Positions 23,951 to 35,607 of a DNA stretch of 64,000 nucleotides are shown here, piece after piece (positions within the stretch are counted from its first letter, which is position 1; each line of letters begins with the position of its first letter). Made by a program: the position numbers and the translations under genes. The DNA lies in contig JAJNNX010000032.1 in assembly GCA_023159155.1 (NCBI GenBank), forward strand, positions 496,001-560,000, read 5' to 3'. This DNA is from Ustulina deusta (lineage: Eukaryota > Ascomycota > Sordariomycetes > Xylariales > Xylariaceae). Under the pieces are notes generated by a model. It was not told the origin of the DNA. It searched no databases and was given only the letters and a program-made list of their open reading frames with translations.

Positions 23951-26568
23951 TCAGGAACCTCCGCCGCCACACTGATATGTATCCCGTCAGTACCGGTTGG
24001 CCAATAGAGGGAATGAAGCAAGAAGTAAATGGGAACTTACACCGCCTCCGCCTCCACAGCCACCTCCACCACCACAACCGCCTCCACCACCGCACCCTGC
24101 GACGCTTGAAGACGAACACTAGGAGAAATCCACGTTAGTTTCGACTCGCATTCCGATTTGTTGACTCAAGGGTTAGGATAAAATGATTTTCGAGACTTAC
24201 ACCGACAGCTCCTGCGGACCCTCCACACCCGCCAGCCGCGGACCCTCCGCACGCCCCCGCAGCAACCGTGCCACCGCACGTACCGGCAGCACAGGCCCCG
24301 TAGAACCCGGAGCCGGCGGCGGCGGTCGTGGTGTCGTAATAGATGGGGCAGACGCAGTAGGCGGGGTAGACGAAGGGGGCGTAGAGTAGGTAGGGGGTGC
24401 CCCAGTAATAGTAGTAGTAGTCGTCTCTGGGAGGCAGGTCGCGGCCCTTCTTCTTCGCCCGCTTCCTGGCCTTCTCGTAGTTCTCCTCCAGCCGTTTCTG
24501 GTGGAGCAGGTGCATCCTGTGTTGGACCTTGGCGCGGATCGAGTCGTTCCCTGTCACTCGCACTGAGTTGTGCGCCGAGATGTGTGCGCTGTTGTCAGGT
24601 GGGCAGAGCGCGGCGCGGCCAGACTCGTAGAACTTGTCTGGGGCTGGATACCCATGGAAATCTCCCGTTAGTCACTATGGAGGGGAGAGTCGGTGGGAAT
24701 TGGGTACAGACCTTTGTCCTTCTCGCTTTGGAATATGGGCAGCCTGTTGGCTATGCTGGAGCTGTGGCTGGTCCGCACAGACTCGCAGTACCAGCAGGTG
24801 CATTCGGAGTATACTTCCCCGTAGAGATCCTGGTACACTTTGCTGGTCCATTCGAATGCAACTGATAACTTATCCTCGTCAATCTTATCGTCGTGGTCAA
24901 TGAATCTCGTTGTTTCCGCGTACATCCATCCACAGTAGCTAGCAGGACTGAGTTGATGAGTGTGCCATGCGAGGTCGACATCGAGAGTTGGGACGGCAAT
25001 TTTGGTCGGGTGTTTGCCCATGATGGCGGCGAAACGCTCGTATTTCGTGATAAGACGAGTCATCGTCTCGCGCGCGGCCGGGCTGTGAAGCCAGTCCATC
25101 TACCGACATGAGGATACAAGTCAAATGTGGCATATCAGGAGTGACGGCTCACCTTGTACATCTTTTCCGTAAAAATCCCTTGCCGCAAGACGGCACCGCC
25201 AAGCTCTAGGGCAAAAGGAGAGCTGTTCCCCCAGTATCTTGACATCATCTTTCTCACGTGGACCCGAGCCTCCTGGCCAAGACGATAACTCCTCTTCATC
25301 TGTGCCGCTGTAAGAGATTCCACTTGTTTGATTGCGTTAGAATCGGCGAGCGCTCGCTCGATGATGTCACGAACAGCATTCATTGATGCGGGCGGGGGGT
25401 CGTACAGTCGACTTCGGAGATTATATCGAATAAGTCGGTTCGGGAACGTGCGCTGGAATCGATCCCTTGAGGTTCCCTCCGGTGGGAGCTGTGTTGCCAA
25501 CCCCGTCTTATTGTCCAGAAGCGTACCTGGCATTGGATACCCATGCGCTAGAAGATTCTGTACATCGGTGGTGAACTTGAAAACCTCAAGATAGTCTCTT
25601 GTGAGGATCGTGCCGCAGTTGGAACAGCTTGTCTTGAAATCGCTATCGCCATAACCCTGTCCGAAGATTGAGGGGGGTTGTGGATCTTGTTCGCCTTCGG
25701 CCATGCCGCAGGTAGACCACGGAACCAGATTCTTTGTACGGCAGCTAGGACAAGGCGGAAGGGTTTTGACAAGTGAATCGTTCACATTATCCCATTTCCA
25801 TCCAGTTGTCTCCTCCCACGCGGCCATGCAGTCGGGAGACACTTTGTAGTTGAAGTTGGTGTCAATTGCCTCGTTTACTAGCTTCCATGGCATACCAGCG
25901 CGCCACATTTCTCCGAGGCCATGGCGCATACAGTCCTCATAATAAGCTCTAGGGTTCAGCATGTGTGCATGCCATACCATGAGCACATCGTTAGGGATGT
26001 TAGTAAACGCCGGAATAATCTACTATATGGGATCCATACCAAGAGGTGGGAGCATGGTGCTCTCCCAGGGGCTTTCAGATTCAAGATTCGGGGGGAAACG
26101 AGTGTACTTGGTCGTGTCTTCGGACATGTCATTTTCGGTCAGAGGATTCTCAGGAAAGCTGTTCCACCAGGCTTCGTATCGGTTAGCAGCCCTAGCAACA
26201 TAGAGTGCCCATCGCTTCTCTCGAAGCAAAGACAGGTTCTTCTTCGTCTCATCGTCAAGCTTGTCGGTGTCTTGCAATGCGCCGGTGCCTTTTGTTTTGG
26301 GGAAAAGGCGGCTGTCATAGATTTGCCAAAGGCCATCGGTATATCCGATGGCCTCCTTTAAGTTCTGGAAGGCGAAGAGAAGCTTCAGGTGTGCCAAGCA
26401 TGTGTCTGCAGTGACAACGTTGGCAACCATGGGAACCTGGAGGGAGAAAAAGGCCAAGTTAAGCTGATCGACGTCTTCGGGAGTCGTAGCATTGTAGCTT
26501 GGTGGTGCAGCATCGCCGTTGGAGTGTCCCGTGTCGGCCACGGTCTCGGCCTTCTCAGGCTTGCCCAT
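23951..26568 (-). pseudogene. glycine-rich domain-containing protein (DUF1399/GRDP type), interrupted by in-frame TAG TAG
   Basis: Minus-strand exons 26568-25153, 25099-24712, 24643-24201, 24118-24041 and 23971-23951 would encode about 781 codons. DUF1399 signatures recur: NDVLMVWHAHMLNPRAYYEDC, LDVDLAWHTHQLSPASYCGWM, and an N-terminal LAHLKLLFAFQNLKEAIG. CPSCRTKN and SCSNCG form a possible Cys4 zinc site. The C terminus is rich in Gly, Ala and Cys and ends in repeated Cys-Gly5 units coded by two tiny exons. Between GMDPI and IIPAFTNIPNDVLMVW stand two adjacent in-frame TAG codons (26025-26020). The only nearby donor would make a 17- or 20-nt intron that breaks the frame, so splicing does not rescue it. 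Upstream and downstream parts are otherwise open. It may be a recent pseudogene, a readthrough gene or a sequence error. The start ATG at 26568 precedes MGKPEKAETV. Confidence 0.75.
24041..24118 (-). repeat. exon coding Cys-Gly5 repeats
   Basis: This 26-codon exon reads CSSSSVAG followed by three Cys-Gly5 units, coded almost only by GGN and TGT/TGC codons. The last exon (23971-23951) adds CGGGGS before the stop. Confidence 0.75.
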
Positions 26569-28622
26569 GATGACAGCAAGCAAGGTGTATGTGTGCAAGG
26601 GCGACGGAAGTGATGGGATGTCTGAGTTGCCAGGCGCAGGTCTTTGTATGTCGTTCCGTCTCCTTTGTAGTCGGCAACACTAGCACGCTTCACGTTGGAG
26701 CTGAAGTGGACCACGTGAGCTGTAAGCCTTCGAGGCGCATTCGCTGGGGACGCTTCCCAATTCGATCACCGACAGCCACCCTGCAGCAGCATCAATAGAC
26801 GACTGTTATCCGAGGACAATCAACGGGACCTGAGACATAGGTATATGACTGTGCGGGCCAATCACTGCTCCTCAACACATCGTATCATGTCATCCGAGAG
26901 GCAGTGCAAGACAACGTTCCCCAAGCTACGTCAACGAAGTTGATATATGAATATTACTTGACAGCATTATCGCGGCGAGGAGAGGCGGGCTGTGGGATGC
27001 CAGCCACCATGGTTCAATTGGTGCTGCGCTAGATGCTGATAACATGCTCAATGCAGATGGTAGGGGGCTTATGGCGGCTAGGTGTAACCGCACAGCTCTG
27101 GGTTGCACCTAGTGCCATGCTATTAGCGCTAGTACTGGTGTGTGTCGCCTGCCCTCTTTGTCGCTCCCAGGACCTCGGGAAGATGTTCCATAGGTAGCTT
27201 CTAGCGTGTTCTAATATGCCTTGCGCCTTTCAGCCGCAGCAGGTGATTATTTTCCTTGCATTTGGGTACTTAAGTAAATAAGTGGTAGTAGGTACCAGTT
27301 ATAGAACCACCTGCATTAGGTACTTATTTACGTGTAGGCTGGGTAGGTATCTGTGTAAGTAATAATACGTCACGATGTCTTCAGGTTAGGTATTGTGTAC
27401 ATGTACCGAACAGACATACCAGTGGTGGGGACATGGCGATAGCTCCAAACAAGTACATGTAGAGATAAGGAGAGCTGAGATCAGGCCATCCATCCATGCA
27501 CCAGATAGGTACTGTATGTATATGCGACAACGGCTGAGCACCTTAGGTAGCTTCAATGTTCTTTCCTAATCTGCTGACCGATGGTTGTCACCCCGCTGAT
27601 AACAGCCCTCGGAACGTAATAGCTGTTTGTGTAGATACTACCTACCCACGCGGACCTGTGCAGTCGGTATGTTAATCGGTTAGATATGGGGTTACCCCGC
27701 CAAGGAAGCCGACAGCTTTGACGTTCAAATATGTAGGTATGTTTCTAGTGTAACGTCGACGTCGTCATCAACGTGGCTTGGCAGAAACTTGACTACAGCT
27801 TTGGAACAGGGATTTCGTTCTCAGAAAGCATGAAAGTACCAATCTACAGTAGACATTGGCAATTCTTGATTCTATGGAAACCAAACCCGAAACGAACTGA
27901 TGAGTAATCACTTTGAAATCAACTCTTCAGATACTCACTACGACTTGTACTGTCGCCCGGTATTGCCCAATGCGCCGCCGACTGTGTCTACTACCCAAAC
28001 GCCCTTTTGGCGGACAGTTATACTACCTAGCTGTTGCATGATGCATCACGTCTGCATCTCACCATGTTTGTATACCGGACATCCATACCCATCGATCCCG
28101 ACGCCTGTCTCAAATCTATTCAAAGTCCAAAACTCGCCTATTCTTTCCGAGGTGATAGTTTGCGTCTCTCATCCAACATGCGCTAACCACAAAACGCTAA
28201 AACATATTTTGTAACTGAGGTTGGGTTTAGGTACCTTGCATAACCGTCTCGTATGGATTGAGAAGTCATACGGCATCCAAGTTGCTCCGGGTATGGAGGG
28301 GCTTAGTCGGGAGCACTATCTACCGATTGGGAGGTCAGTCGCCGGCCTCGCATCGGGCAGGGTGCTCTCCGATATTCAACGCGACAGGATGCTGAAACCC
28401 AGCAAATGTGGCTCTAGTCAGTAACGATTCACCGAGCCAGGCCTTAGGGTATAAGTCGAAGCCGTGTCTCAAAAACGCGTGTTCTCGGTTTATCCACCAC
28501 GCGGGCACTAACGAACCACTGTCAGAGATGGTAGCTAGGTAAACTTGTATCCCCTTACTCACCAATCTCAACACCTTCTCTTTCATACCGTCGGCTTCCC
28601 GATGAGTGTTTCGAGCAGAAAG
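26569..28622. other. intergenic region, no gene supported
   Basis: Two kilobases without a convincing frame. A 104-codon frame at 27900-28214 and an 83-codon minus-strand frame at 28335-28586 were considered. The latter has fair composition but cannot be joined to the gene upstream by any in-frame GT-AG splice I could find. TACCTA/TAGGTA words are dense at 27265-27420. Confidence 0.45.
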
Positions 28623-29453
28623 TTACCATTCCTCTAACTCGCCTGATATGTCTGATTCTATACGTTCATCTCTGAGGTTGAGTTCACTGAAGTCATCCTC
28701 TTCATTCCTCCACGCACCGAAGAAATGCAAGGGTTTCTCCCATTGTTGGTGTAGGCGACGTCGAGAGAAGTGCTCGGGGTTTACATCGGGGAAAAGCATC
28801 CAAAGTGGAAGCCTGGCCCAGTCGTGATGTATCACGCCGCCATCTGCCACAGCCCATACAAGATCCTTCCCGATGAAGTCAATATCGAAAGAGGCGCACC
28901 GTTTACTGAAATTGAAAGGGCTCAAATCGGCCTCCATTTTTATGTTCTCAAGCCATGTCCCAAAATCTGCGCGTAATAACGCCACGGTGACCAACCGAGA
29001 CAAGGCTACGCCTGTTTGTGGAACACCTCGTCCTAACAGGTCTTGACCGAGAGCCGAACCGTTTGGTACACATCGGCGAACGTGCCAAGGGCGCATGCTA
29101 TACCGGAAAATATGGTCGTGGCATCTCAGAATTAGGTGGTTAAGGGCTGCCAACGCGTATGGCCAGTGAGTGCTGACAGGCATATTTTCGGCCTCAAGCC
29201 ACCTAAGACTATCGAGCGTTCTGTGCCAATCCTCAATAATGAAGAGAAGTTGAGCGTCGTAGTCGTCGGTGCAGGGCTTCTCGGCAATTTCCCACTGGGT
29301 CTCGAATGGCATAAGCTCAGACCGCCACTGATCGGAACTCATTATATCTCGGTATCTGCAAAGATTTAGGGCGTGTAATAGGCTATCCAAACTGGCGGCG
29401 GCGGGTCTGACAGCTAAAGGCTCCCTGTGGTCGATCACTTCGAATTGAACCAT
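28623..29453 (-). CDS. hypothetical protein
   Basis: A single uninterrupted frame of 276 residues starts at ATG 29453 (MVQFEVIDHREPL). It has normal amino-acid composition, is rich in Trp, His and Leu, and ends in an acidic tail (SDISGELEEW). No signal peptide, membrane segment or known motif is seen. A basic RRRLHQQWEKPLHFFGAW segment lies near residue 230. I do not recognise the family; lineage-restricted fungal proteins of this type are common. No other gene is within 1.9 kb on either side. An extra 3' exon cannot be ruled out. Confidence 0.6.
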   Translation of the reverse strand: MVQFEVIDHREPLAVRPAAASLDSLLHALNLCRYRDIMSSDQWRSELMPFETQWEIAEKPCTDDYDAQLLFIIEDWHRTLDSLRWLEAENMPVSTHWPYALAALNHLILRCHDHIFRYSMRPWHVRRCVPNGSALGQDLLGRGVPQTGVALSRLVTVALLRADFGTWLENIKMEADLSPFNFSKRCASFDIDFIGKDLVWAVADGGVIHHDWARLPLWMLFPDVNPEHFSRRRLHQQWEKPLHFFGAWRNEEDDFSELNLRDERIESDISGELEEW

Positions 29454-31932
29454 CTTGGCAGGAAGGATGGAAATAGTGAAACAGTATCTAGTTTCCTAGT
29501 ACAGCAGTCGAGTTCTGGTGGCTAGAAGTGATAGAGCTCTAGAGTTGGGATTGTGAAAGCCAAGGAAAGCTAGGGAAGGAAGGAAGGAAAAGAGAGCAGG
29601 TTCGGTTTGAAATATGCTAGCATACCTAGGTATATACCCAGAAAGGGCACATCTTGACTTTGCCCTAGTAAAAGAATACTATCACTATTGATGTGAGAAG
29701 ATACAGGCATGTGTGTGTCGTAGAACCTGTTTATAACAATATAAAGTTAGAAAAAAGGGACGAAACAAGGGACGTTTAGCTTGTGAAGAGAAGAGCTGGC
29801 AATGATCCGTATACATTTTTGTTGTGGGCAAGTTAAACTTCAAAGCAACCTCGCACATTACGCTGTTGTTAGTTTCTGGATGACATTCTCGGTGACAGAT
29901 TAACTAAGTTGACATAATGTTATTGCGAATCAAGTTGAAGTTTATATTCGCCTCCCCCTTCCCCCCCGGTAAGAAAGACAATAACACATCCTATGATACC
30001 CAATCCTGAAAGACTAAGGATACGAAGCAATTCGAGGTATCTCGTAGTAGATTGAAGTATTTACATGTGAGGCGGCGTGTTGTAGATATCAGAGAAGGAA
30101 TAGATCATGAGGTCGTGGAACTGCCCCGGTGTTTTTCTATTTGTTATTTTTATAACAGCGACAGCTCAGAATTGTTCAATCTGGCGCTCGCAGCAGGTAG
30201 ACATGGATGCAAAGTTCGTAATGTGAAGTAAAAGGGTAGAGGTAGGTGGCAGGTTGAACAATTTGAGTGGCGCAGGCAACTACCGCTCGTAGAACGATGG
30301 GAATGGTAACTTAGTAACCTCCTTATGGGCAGCCGCTGGCATCAACTACGTAGGTACCTACCTAGTCCCCAGATACGTATATTAAGCAGCGCGAGTGAAA
30401 TATCGGGGTTGGAGTAGTCCTGTAAAGCTACTTGTGGATATACAGGTCTGATATACTCGCTGTTGCTTTTGCTGTTTTCACACACACAGAGGGGGTCCCA
30501 TGAGTCACCTAGCACTTCATACTTATTTTAGTTATTACGAATAATTCTATTGCGTTTTGTTTGACAGGCGAATTTAGCCAACTCTATTTGTTCATACGTA
30601 TGGAAGCGTATCTCTATACGGATGACGTGGCAGCCTTACCGGCGTTGCTCCGCTGACCGCTCAGCCTACTTGATTCAGTAGTGCGTAATGTTATGGATAA
30701 GTATACCTCTATCGTGTCCAGGCAGACTTCTGGCCCCTATTTGCACACCCAGTTGACGCGGTTGCAACTTAGGTGGATGCAACTATATTGCGGGGAGAGT
30801 CTTCCCTATTTCCCTTAAGCTGTTGCAGCCCCCCTTTGCGCTTTGGGTTTCCAGTTAGCAGCTTGTCTACTGTTGATGTTATTCGTGATGGCCACTTCGG
30901 TGAATAGGACTCATTTGTGTTCTGCTGGGGTTGATGTGGCATGGAGGTAAATTGGGGCAAATGCACTCCTACCCTACGCAGGATGCTACACACCTTCGTA
31001 ACGTGACAAGGCAACAGTCACCAAATCTTGGCCGAGTGCGCAAAGTGTCCCCAATACTTGCCTACCTTCTAATGCCTAACTCCGAACAGAACGGATACTT
31101 GGTTGGATAACACCAGTACCAATCCTCCATGCTGAGGTGACTTAAACGCAAAAAAAAGGAGGGAGGGGGTTACAGCCGTATTTTCTTTCTTGTGTCGATC
31201 TGGCTGACATAGGTATCCCTTGACATTCGGTCGCACCACCCGCATTGCACTAGTTACCCATGTACAGTCATCCGGCTCCTCTTCCGCCGCGATCAATATA
31301 TATATATGGAAAAACACCTCCCTGTTACCGATTGAGCATCGCCAATGAGGTGGGTGGACCCAAGTCCTCGGGTCATAGCGGTTCCTAGCCGAGCCCCATT
31401 TGGGTGCCAGTTGGGTGGTATGCATGCAAGAGAACCGGTTCACCCCCTTGCAGCGTCGCCTAGTCTTTTGAGTGCGGGTGCGGGTGGGCGGCACACTTCC
31501 GTCCCTGGTAAGGGGTTACCAAAGTATTGGGTCCGAAGAGATGGAGCCGCTACCCTCCACTGGGCACATATGTAGCTTACCAATAAATATACGCACACTG
31601 CATCACAAATGGAACGATGATATAGACTCTTGCCAGGGTATTTCCCAATCCTCTGGCTCTTTTAGCTCGGACCCATGCCGTCGGGTCGTTGCCTCGTGCG
31701 GGATAATCCAGTCCCTCGGGTTGTCTCAAGTCTTTCGTCCTGGATGTTAGTGAGATGGCGAGATGTTTGAAGGCAACTAGCCCGCGGATTGGATCTGAAA
31801 AGGCCTGGGGCATTGATATTTTACACCTCCTATGCCCATCTGACTGTCTTGGGAGTTAACCCCGTTCAAAACTTTCTAGCCCAGACCCATCATTGTTAGC
31901 CTTCAAAGTCCCAAGGGTAGCTCGAAATACCC
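29454..31932. other. intergenic region, no gene supported
   Basis: About 2.5 kb with no supported gene; the minus-strand frame at 31069-31494 has non-coding composition. A GGAAGGAAGGAAGG tract (29576-29589) and TACCTA words near 30350 are the only features noted. Confidence 0.45.
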
Positions 31933-32766
31933 ATGGAAGAGCTCAAGAATATCGACTATAAAGGTATTGGAGGGGGACTACCAACGGCTTGCCTTCGAGA
32001 CTTATCGCCAAGTGAATCAACTATTAGCCTGAATGGCGACTGGCAAATCCCGTGAGACGCCTTCTCTTCCCCCTTTCCTTGTGAATTACTGACCGGTGGT
32101 AGGTCTCCGCATCAAACTCCTGAATGTGAACCTCATCCCGACACATCGACGACAAAGTCTACTCTAACTATCGAGCTGGAAACTCAGTCAAGTGAAGGAT
32201 CATCAGCAACAATTCACGGGGCTTCACTCGTCTCTTCCACGAATGGGCAATGCTTGCAGCTCAGTTTGAGCCCCCTCGAGAGATACTGTTGTCATGCTGA
32301 AGCATATGAACAGCTCGTAGTGGGCCAAATAACGGATCGTCAATCGCGTACACGACTCAGCGAACTCGAGGATTCGCTAGACGCTGCGGCGAGACTACTT
32401 GCCGGATGCACACCTCAATTTTCAGCATTATCCTCTTCGATTCCCAGGTCTACCTCGGGCGGAGACCCCAACATGATACCTGCATTCGAGCTCGATCCCC
32501 TTATGATGGACGCACCCGAGTTGAAGGCTGCGCCGCGGGAAGAACAAGCGAAGGACCTGCATAAAATGTAGGCCGAAGCCATGAGATCGTAGTGAGGTGT
32601 CGCTGACTGATATTTGTATTGGTGTAGTGCCAAGTTGAGGAGGCGCCTTAAAGCAGAGGGTAGCGGGCGAGTGATGAAGTCGGTGCGCGTCCGCAAGAGA
32701 AGCAAGACGAGTAATAAATCCAATGAGACAGGCCGCGGAGGCGTAGGATCGTTTGAAATTAACTAA
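31933..32766 (+). CDS. hypothetical protein, three exons
   Basis: Exons 31933-32051, 32103-32567 and 32628-32766 join in frame to give 240 residues. Introns of 51 and 60 nt have GTGAGA/TAG and GTAGGC/TAG borders. The protein begins MEELKNIDYKGIGGG, then has a Ser/Thr-rich segment, a helical Cys-containing segment (LERYCCHAEAYEQLV), an acidic stretch and a strongly basic C terminus (KLRRRLKAEG, VRVRKRSKTSNKS) that could be a nuclear localisation signal. The layout is like the C-terminal part of a fungal transcription regulator, but no Zn2Cys6 cluster is present, so this is only a guess. The model rests on frame consistency rather than homology. Confidence 0.5.
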
Positions 32767-33783
32767 GAGTGTCTATTTGTGCCACACCGAAGCCTTGTGA
32801 GATTTCATAGGTATGTATATATCTCGTAGAGCGCATCGGGATGCGACGCCTAGGCTAAGCAAACGTTGTATCTGTATCGTTAGGTTGACCGTTTTCGAGG
32901 GTCAAGTGAACCTCAACATATCGTTTGGTAGAATCTAGAATCGATGAAGGATGAAGATCCAGCCGCAGCCTCGAGCGTTGGAATGATGTTGAGGTTCATG
33001 TGGCAACTGAAATGGATACATACTGTGGTCAGTTTAGGTGATCTAGTTTGCCTTAATCGGCCATGTTTGCTGTCTTATAATTTCCTAGCCGCTGGTTCTC
33101 CTTAGCAACTTCGGGGGTGGATTCAAATGGCGATCGTAGGTAGATGGTGGCTTATCTCATCAGGAACATCGCCGACTCAACCTTAGACTTCAGTAGCTTC
33201 AGGCACTTTTATCTAAATGCCCAGTGATTGGTTGGCAGCATCCATGATTACAGCGACGGTAACAGGTTATGCCGCAGTATGAAAGACAAAGCTATTGGCT
33301 TTGGAGGGAGCCAACTGCATGGGGCCTCAACCAGTCGACCTATGAAGGAACGGCGCGCTCATCCGCATGCTAGTTATTTCATCATCGAATAGATAATCGT
33401 GCCGTCCAGGGAATATTAGAAGGCAGGTTCTAAGCGATTCAACAAAATAGAACGAGGTTGAAATCAGGACAGTAGGTAAAGTTGTGCAGGAGAAATGAAA
33501 GACAGCTTTCAGACCCCGTACCTATTTGGGGCATTTATCCTTTAGACACATAATGACAATAATGCAATATGTGCCTATCGGGTAAGCCGGCGATTGTTCT
33601 TCGTCATCACTGATCATCATTATTGTTAGGGGTAGGTACCTCATTAGCTTGCCACTGTCGCATGCCTCCGCGGACTAAGTTGGACAGTCGCGCGCAACAT
33701 CGCCCATGATCTCATTCTCCACGCGCCCGCGGTCTGCGGAGCGGCAGCAGCACGTACAGCTCCCATAGACGTCCGGAATAACA
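32767..33783. other. intergenic region, likely promoter of the UVRAG-like gene
   Basis: No coding frame is supported in these 1.0 kb. The final part, rich in GC, leads into the UVRAG-like start. Confidence 0.55.
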
Positions 33784-35607
33784 ATGCTGTCCCAAAACAG
33801 GCGCTTGCGGCATCTCCACGGAATATACATACGCAACCTCAGCTTCACCAAGCCTCACGGCCGCGCGGCCGACGACCTCGACGCCGACCTCCATTCCAGC
33901 AAGCCGCAAGACGCCCAACGCCCACGCCCACTCCACCATGCCCACTCGTCCGAGAGCCTCCGGCCGCGCGCCGGCGCTCGCAGGCGCAGCACCGCCCTGG
34001 CCACTGCCACGCCCGTCACCCGCCACAAGCAGCTCGAATACGCCGTCGAGAGCAGAGCCGCCGACGTGTTCTTCTCGCTGCATTGCGACGGCGAGGAGGA
34101 CCCCGTCTACATCAGCGAGGTCGGCCAGCGATCGACCAACTTCAACTTCCGCTTCTTCGATCTGTCGAGCGCCGGCCCTGGCGTCTTGCGGCTGTGCGAG
34201 GTGAAGATCCGGCTGTGGGCCAAACGACGCATGTCATGGAGCCTGTTGCTCTCCCAGGACATCGACCTCCGTTCGCTGCACTATCTCGACAGCCTACGGA
34301 ACCACCATTTCCCGCCCAATTGCATCATCTTCCACCTCGGAGACGCCATGTACTCGCTTGACCTCGCGAGCAAACGCCCCGAGCCGAAGCAGACCTCGCC
34401 GCTTCCCAGTTCCTCCTACAATGCTCTGATGAAGCTATCCAATTTGCATAACTCTATCCAAGATGCTCTGGCTACTCGTGAAGTCCTGACCGCCCAGATC
34501 AATTCTTTGCTTGAAGGCATACCGGATGACGCAGTCCCGCAGGCCCAGGAGTCTGCTCGCATCGCCTCGACTTACCTCTCAGCCCAGACGCGGACTCTCT
34601 GCTCGGCTCAGACACGGCGGGATGATCTCAAGACATCTATCCAAGCTCGCCGAGAGGCCATTAAGGAGGGACACTCTGCACAATCCCGGGCTGCAGACCA
34701 TGTCGAACATGCCCAGTCCAAATTGCCAGCGTCGCAGGCATTGATTTCATCTACGCGCGAGAGTATTCACGGCCAACGACGCCGCATTTGTGAAGATCTC
34801 ACACACATTTTCCCCATCACACCCCACCCGTCAGGGGCGCCCCTTTCTTTCAGCATCTGCGGCATACCGCTACCGAACTCCGATTACGATCCGACATCAT
34901 CATCATCCGCCGAGGACACGCTCTCTGCAGCTCTAGGTTACGTCGCGCAGCTGACCTATGCTCTACAATTCTATCTATGTGTGCCTCTCCCATATCCAAT
35001 AACAAATTTTGGCTCGCGTAGCAGTATCCGTGACGATATCTCGCTGTTACCCGATGCCCAGCGTGATTTCCCCTTATTTCTACGCGGCGGTGCCACGGCG
35101 CAGCATCGATTTGACTACGGCTGGTTCTTACTAAACAAAGATATTGAGGCTTTGTGCGTGTCGGCCGGGCTCAAGATTGTCGATATTCGGCACACGCTGC
35201 CGAATCTCAAGTACCTCCTGTACGTCTGCAGCGCGGGGAGCGACGAGGTACCGGAGCGCAAGCGTGGTGGCATTCGAGGGCTATGGGCAGGACGGATGAA
35301 AGGGAGAGTCGGGATGGGCAGTTCACTTACTAGTGCTGATGATGGCGGCAGTAGTGCTGGTGGCAGTCGTCGTGGTAGTATGGATAGCGAGATTTTGAGC
35401 GGTAAACAGAGAGAAACGCTGAACCGTGCTCTCGGCCGGGAGAATGACCACGACAGCCGAGATGATTCCCTACAAAGCAGTATCGGCGCCACAGGTAAAC
35501 AACAGCAGCAGCAGCATTCGCCCGTCCGCCTGCCGTTTGATGAAGGGGCTTCCAAGCTCACGTTGCGTACAAAGGGTTTGAGGGAGAATGTTAGTGCACA
35601 TACTTAA
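33784..35607 (+). CDS. UVRAG / Vps38-like protein (UV radiation resistance and autophagy family)
   Basis: One intronless frame of 607 residues starts MLSQNRRLRHLHG. The N-terminal part includes RHKQLEYAVESRAADVFFSLHCDGEEDP and a C2-like region. Residues about 215-340 are helical and Gln/Ala/Arg-rich, a probable coiled coil (LSNLHNSIQDALATREVL onward). The conserved C-terminal block has CEDLTHIFPITP, FSICGIPLPNSDYD, DTLSAALGYVAQLTYALQFY, VPLPYPI and DYGWFLLNKDIEALC, characteristic of fungal Atg14/UVRAG (PF10186) proteins. Members are subunits of the class III PI3-kinase (Vps34) complex II acting in endosomal sorting. The last 100 residues are low-complexity (Ser/Gly, then QQQQQ). Confidence 0.88.
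   Translation: MLSQNRRLRHLHGIYIRNLSFTKPHGRAADDLDADLHSSKPQDAQRPRPLHHAHSSESLRPRAGARRRSTALATATPVTRHKQLEYAVESRAADVFFSLHCDGEEDPVYISEVGQRSTNFNFRFFDLSSAGPGVLRLCEVKIRLWAKRRMSWSLLLSQDIDLRSLHYLDSLRNHHFPPNCIIFHLGDAMYSLDLASKRPEPKQTSPLPSSSYNALMKLSNLHNSIQDALATREVLTAQINSLLEGIPDDAVPQAQESARIASTYLSAQTRTLCSAQTRRDDLKTSIQARREAIKEGHSAQSRAADHVEHAQSKLPASQALISSTRESIHGQRRRICEDLTHIFPITPHPSGAPLSFSICGIPLPNSDYDPTSSSSAEDTLSAALGYVAQLTYALQFYLCVPLPYPITNFGSRSSIRDDISLLPDAQRDFPLFLRGGATAQHRFDYGWFLLNKDIEALCVSAGLKIVDIRHTLPNLKYLLYVCSAGSDEVPERKRGGIRGLWAGRMKGRVGMGSSLTSADDGGSSAGGSRRGSMDSEILSGKQRETLNRALGRENDHDSRDDSLQSSIGATGKQQQQQHSPVRLPFDEGASKLTLRTKGLRENVSAHT

Noticed and set aside
26020..26039. Micro-intron removing the TAG pair
   Set aside because: Lengths of 17 or 20 nt are below plausible fungal intron size and both shift the frame.
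28335..28586. 83-codon minus-strand frame downstream of the 28623-29453 gene
   Set aside because: I tested it as a 3' exon, but no GT-AG pair joins it in frame without a stop; alone it is too short to support.
31069..31494. 141-codon minus-strand frame
   Set aside because: Non-coding composition, no motif, overlaps plus-strand frames of equal quality.
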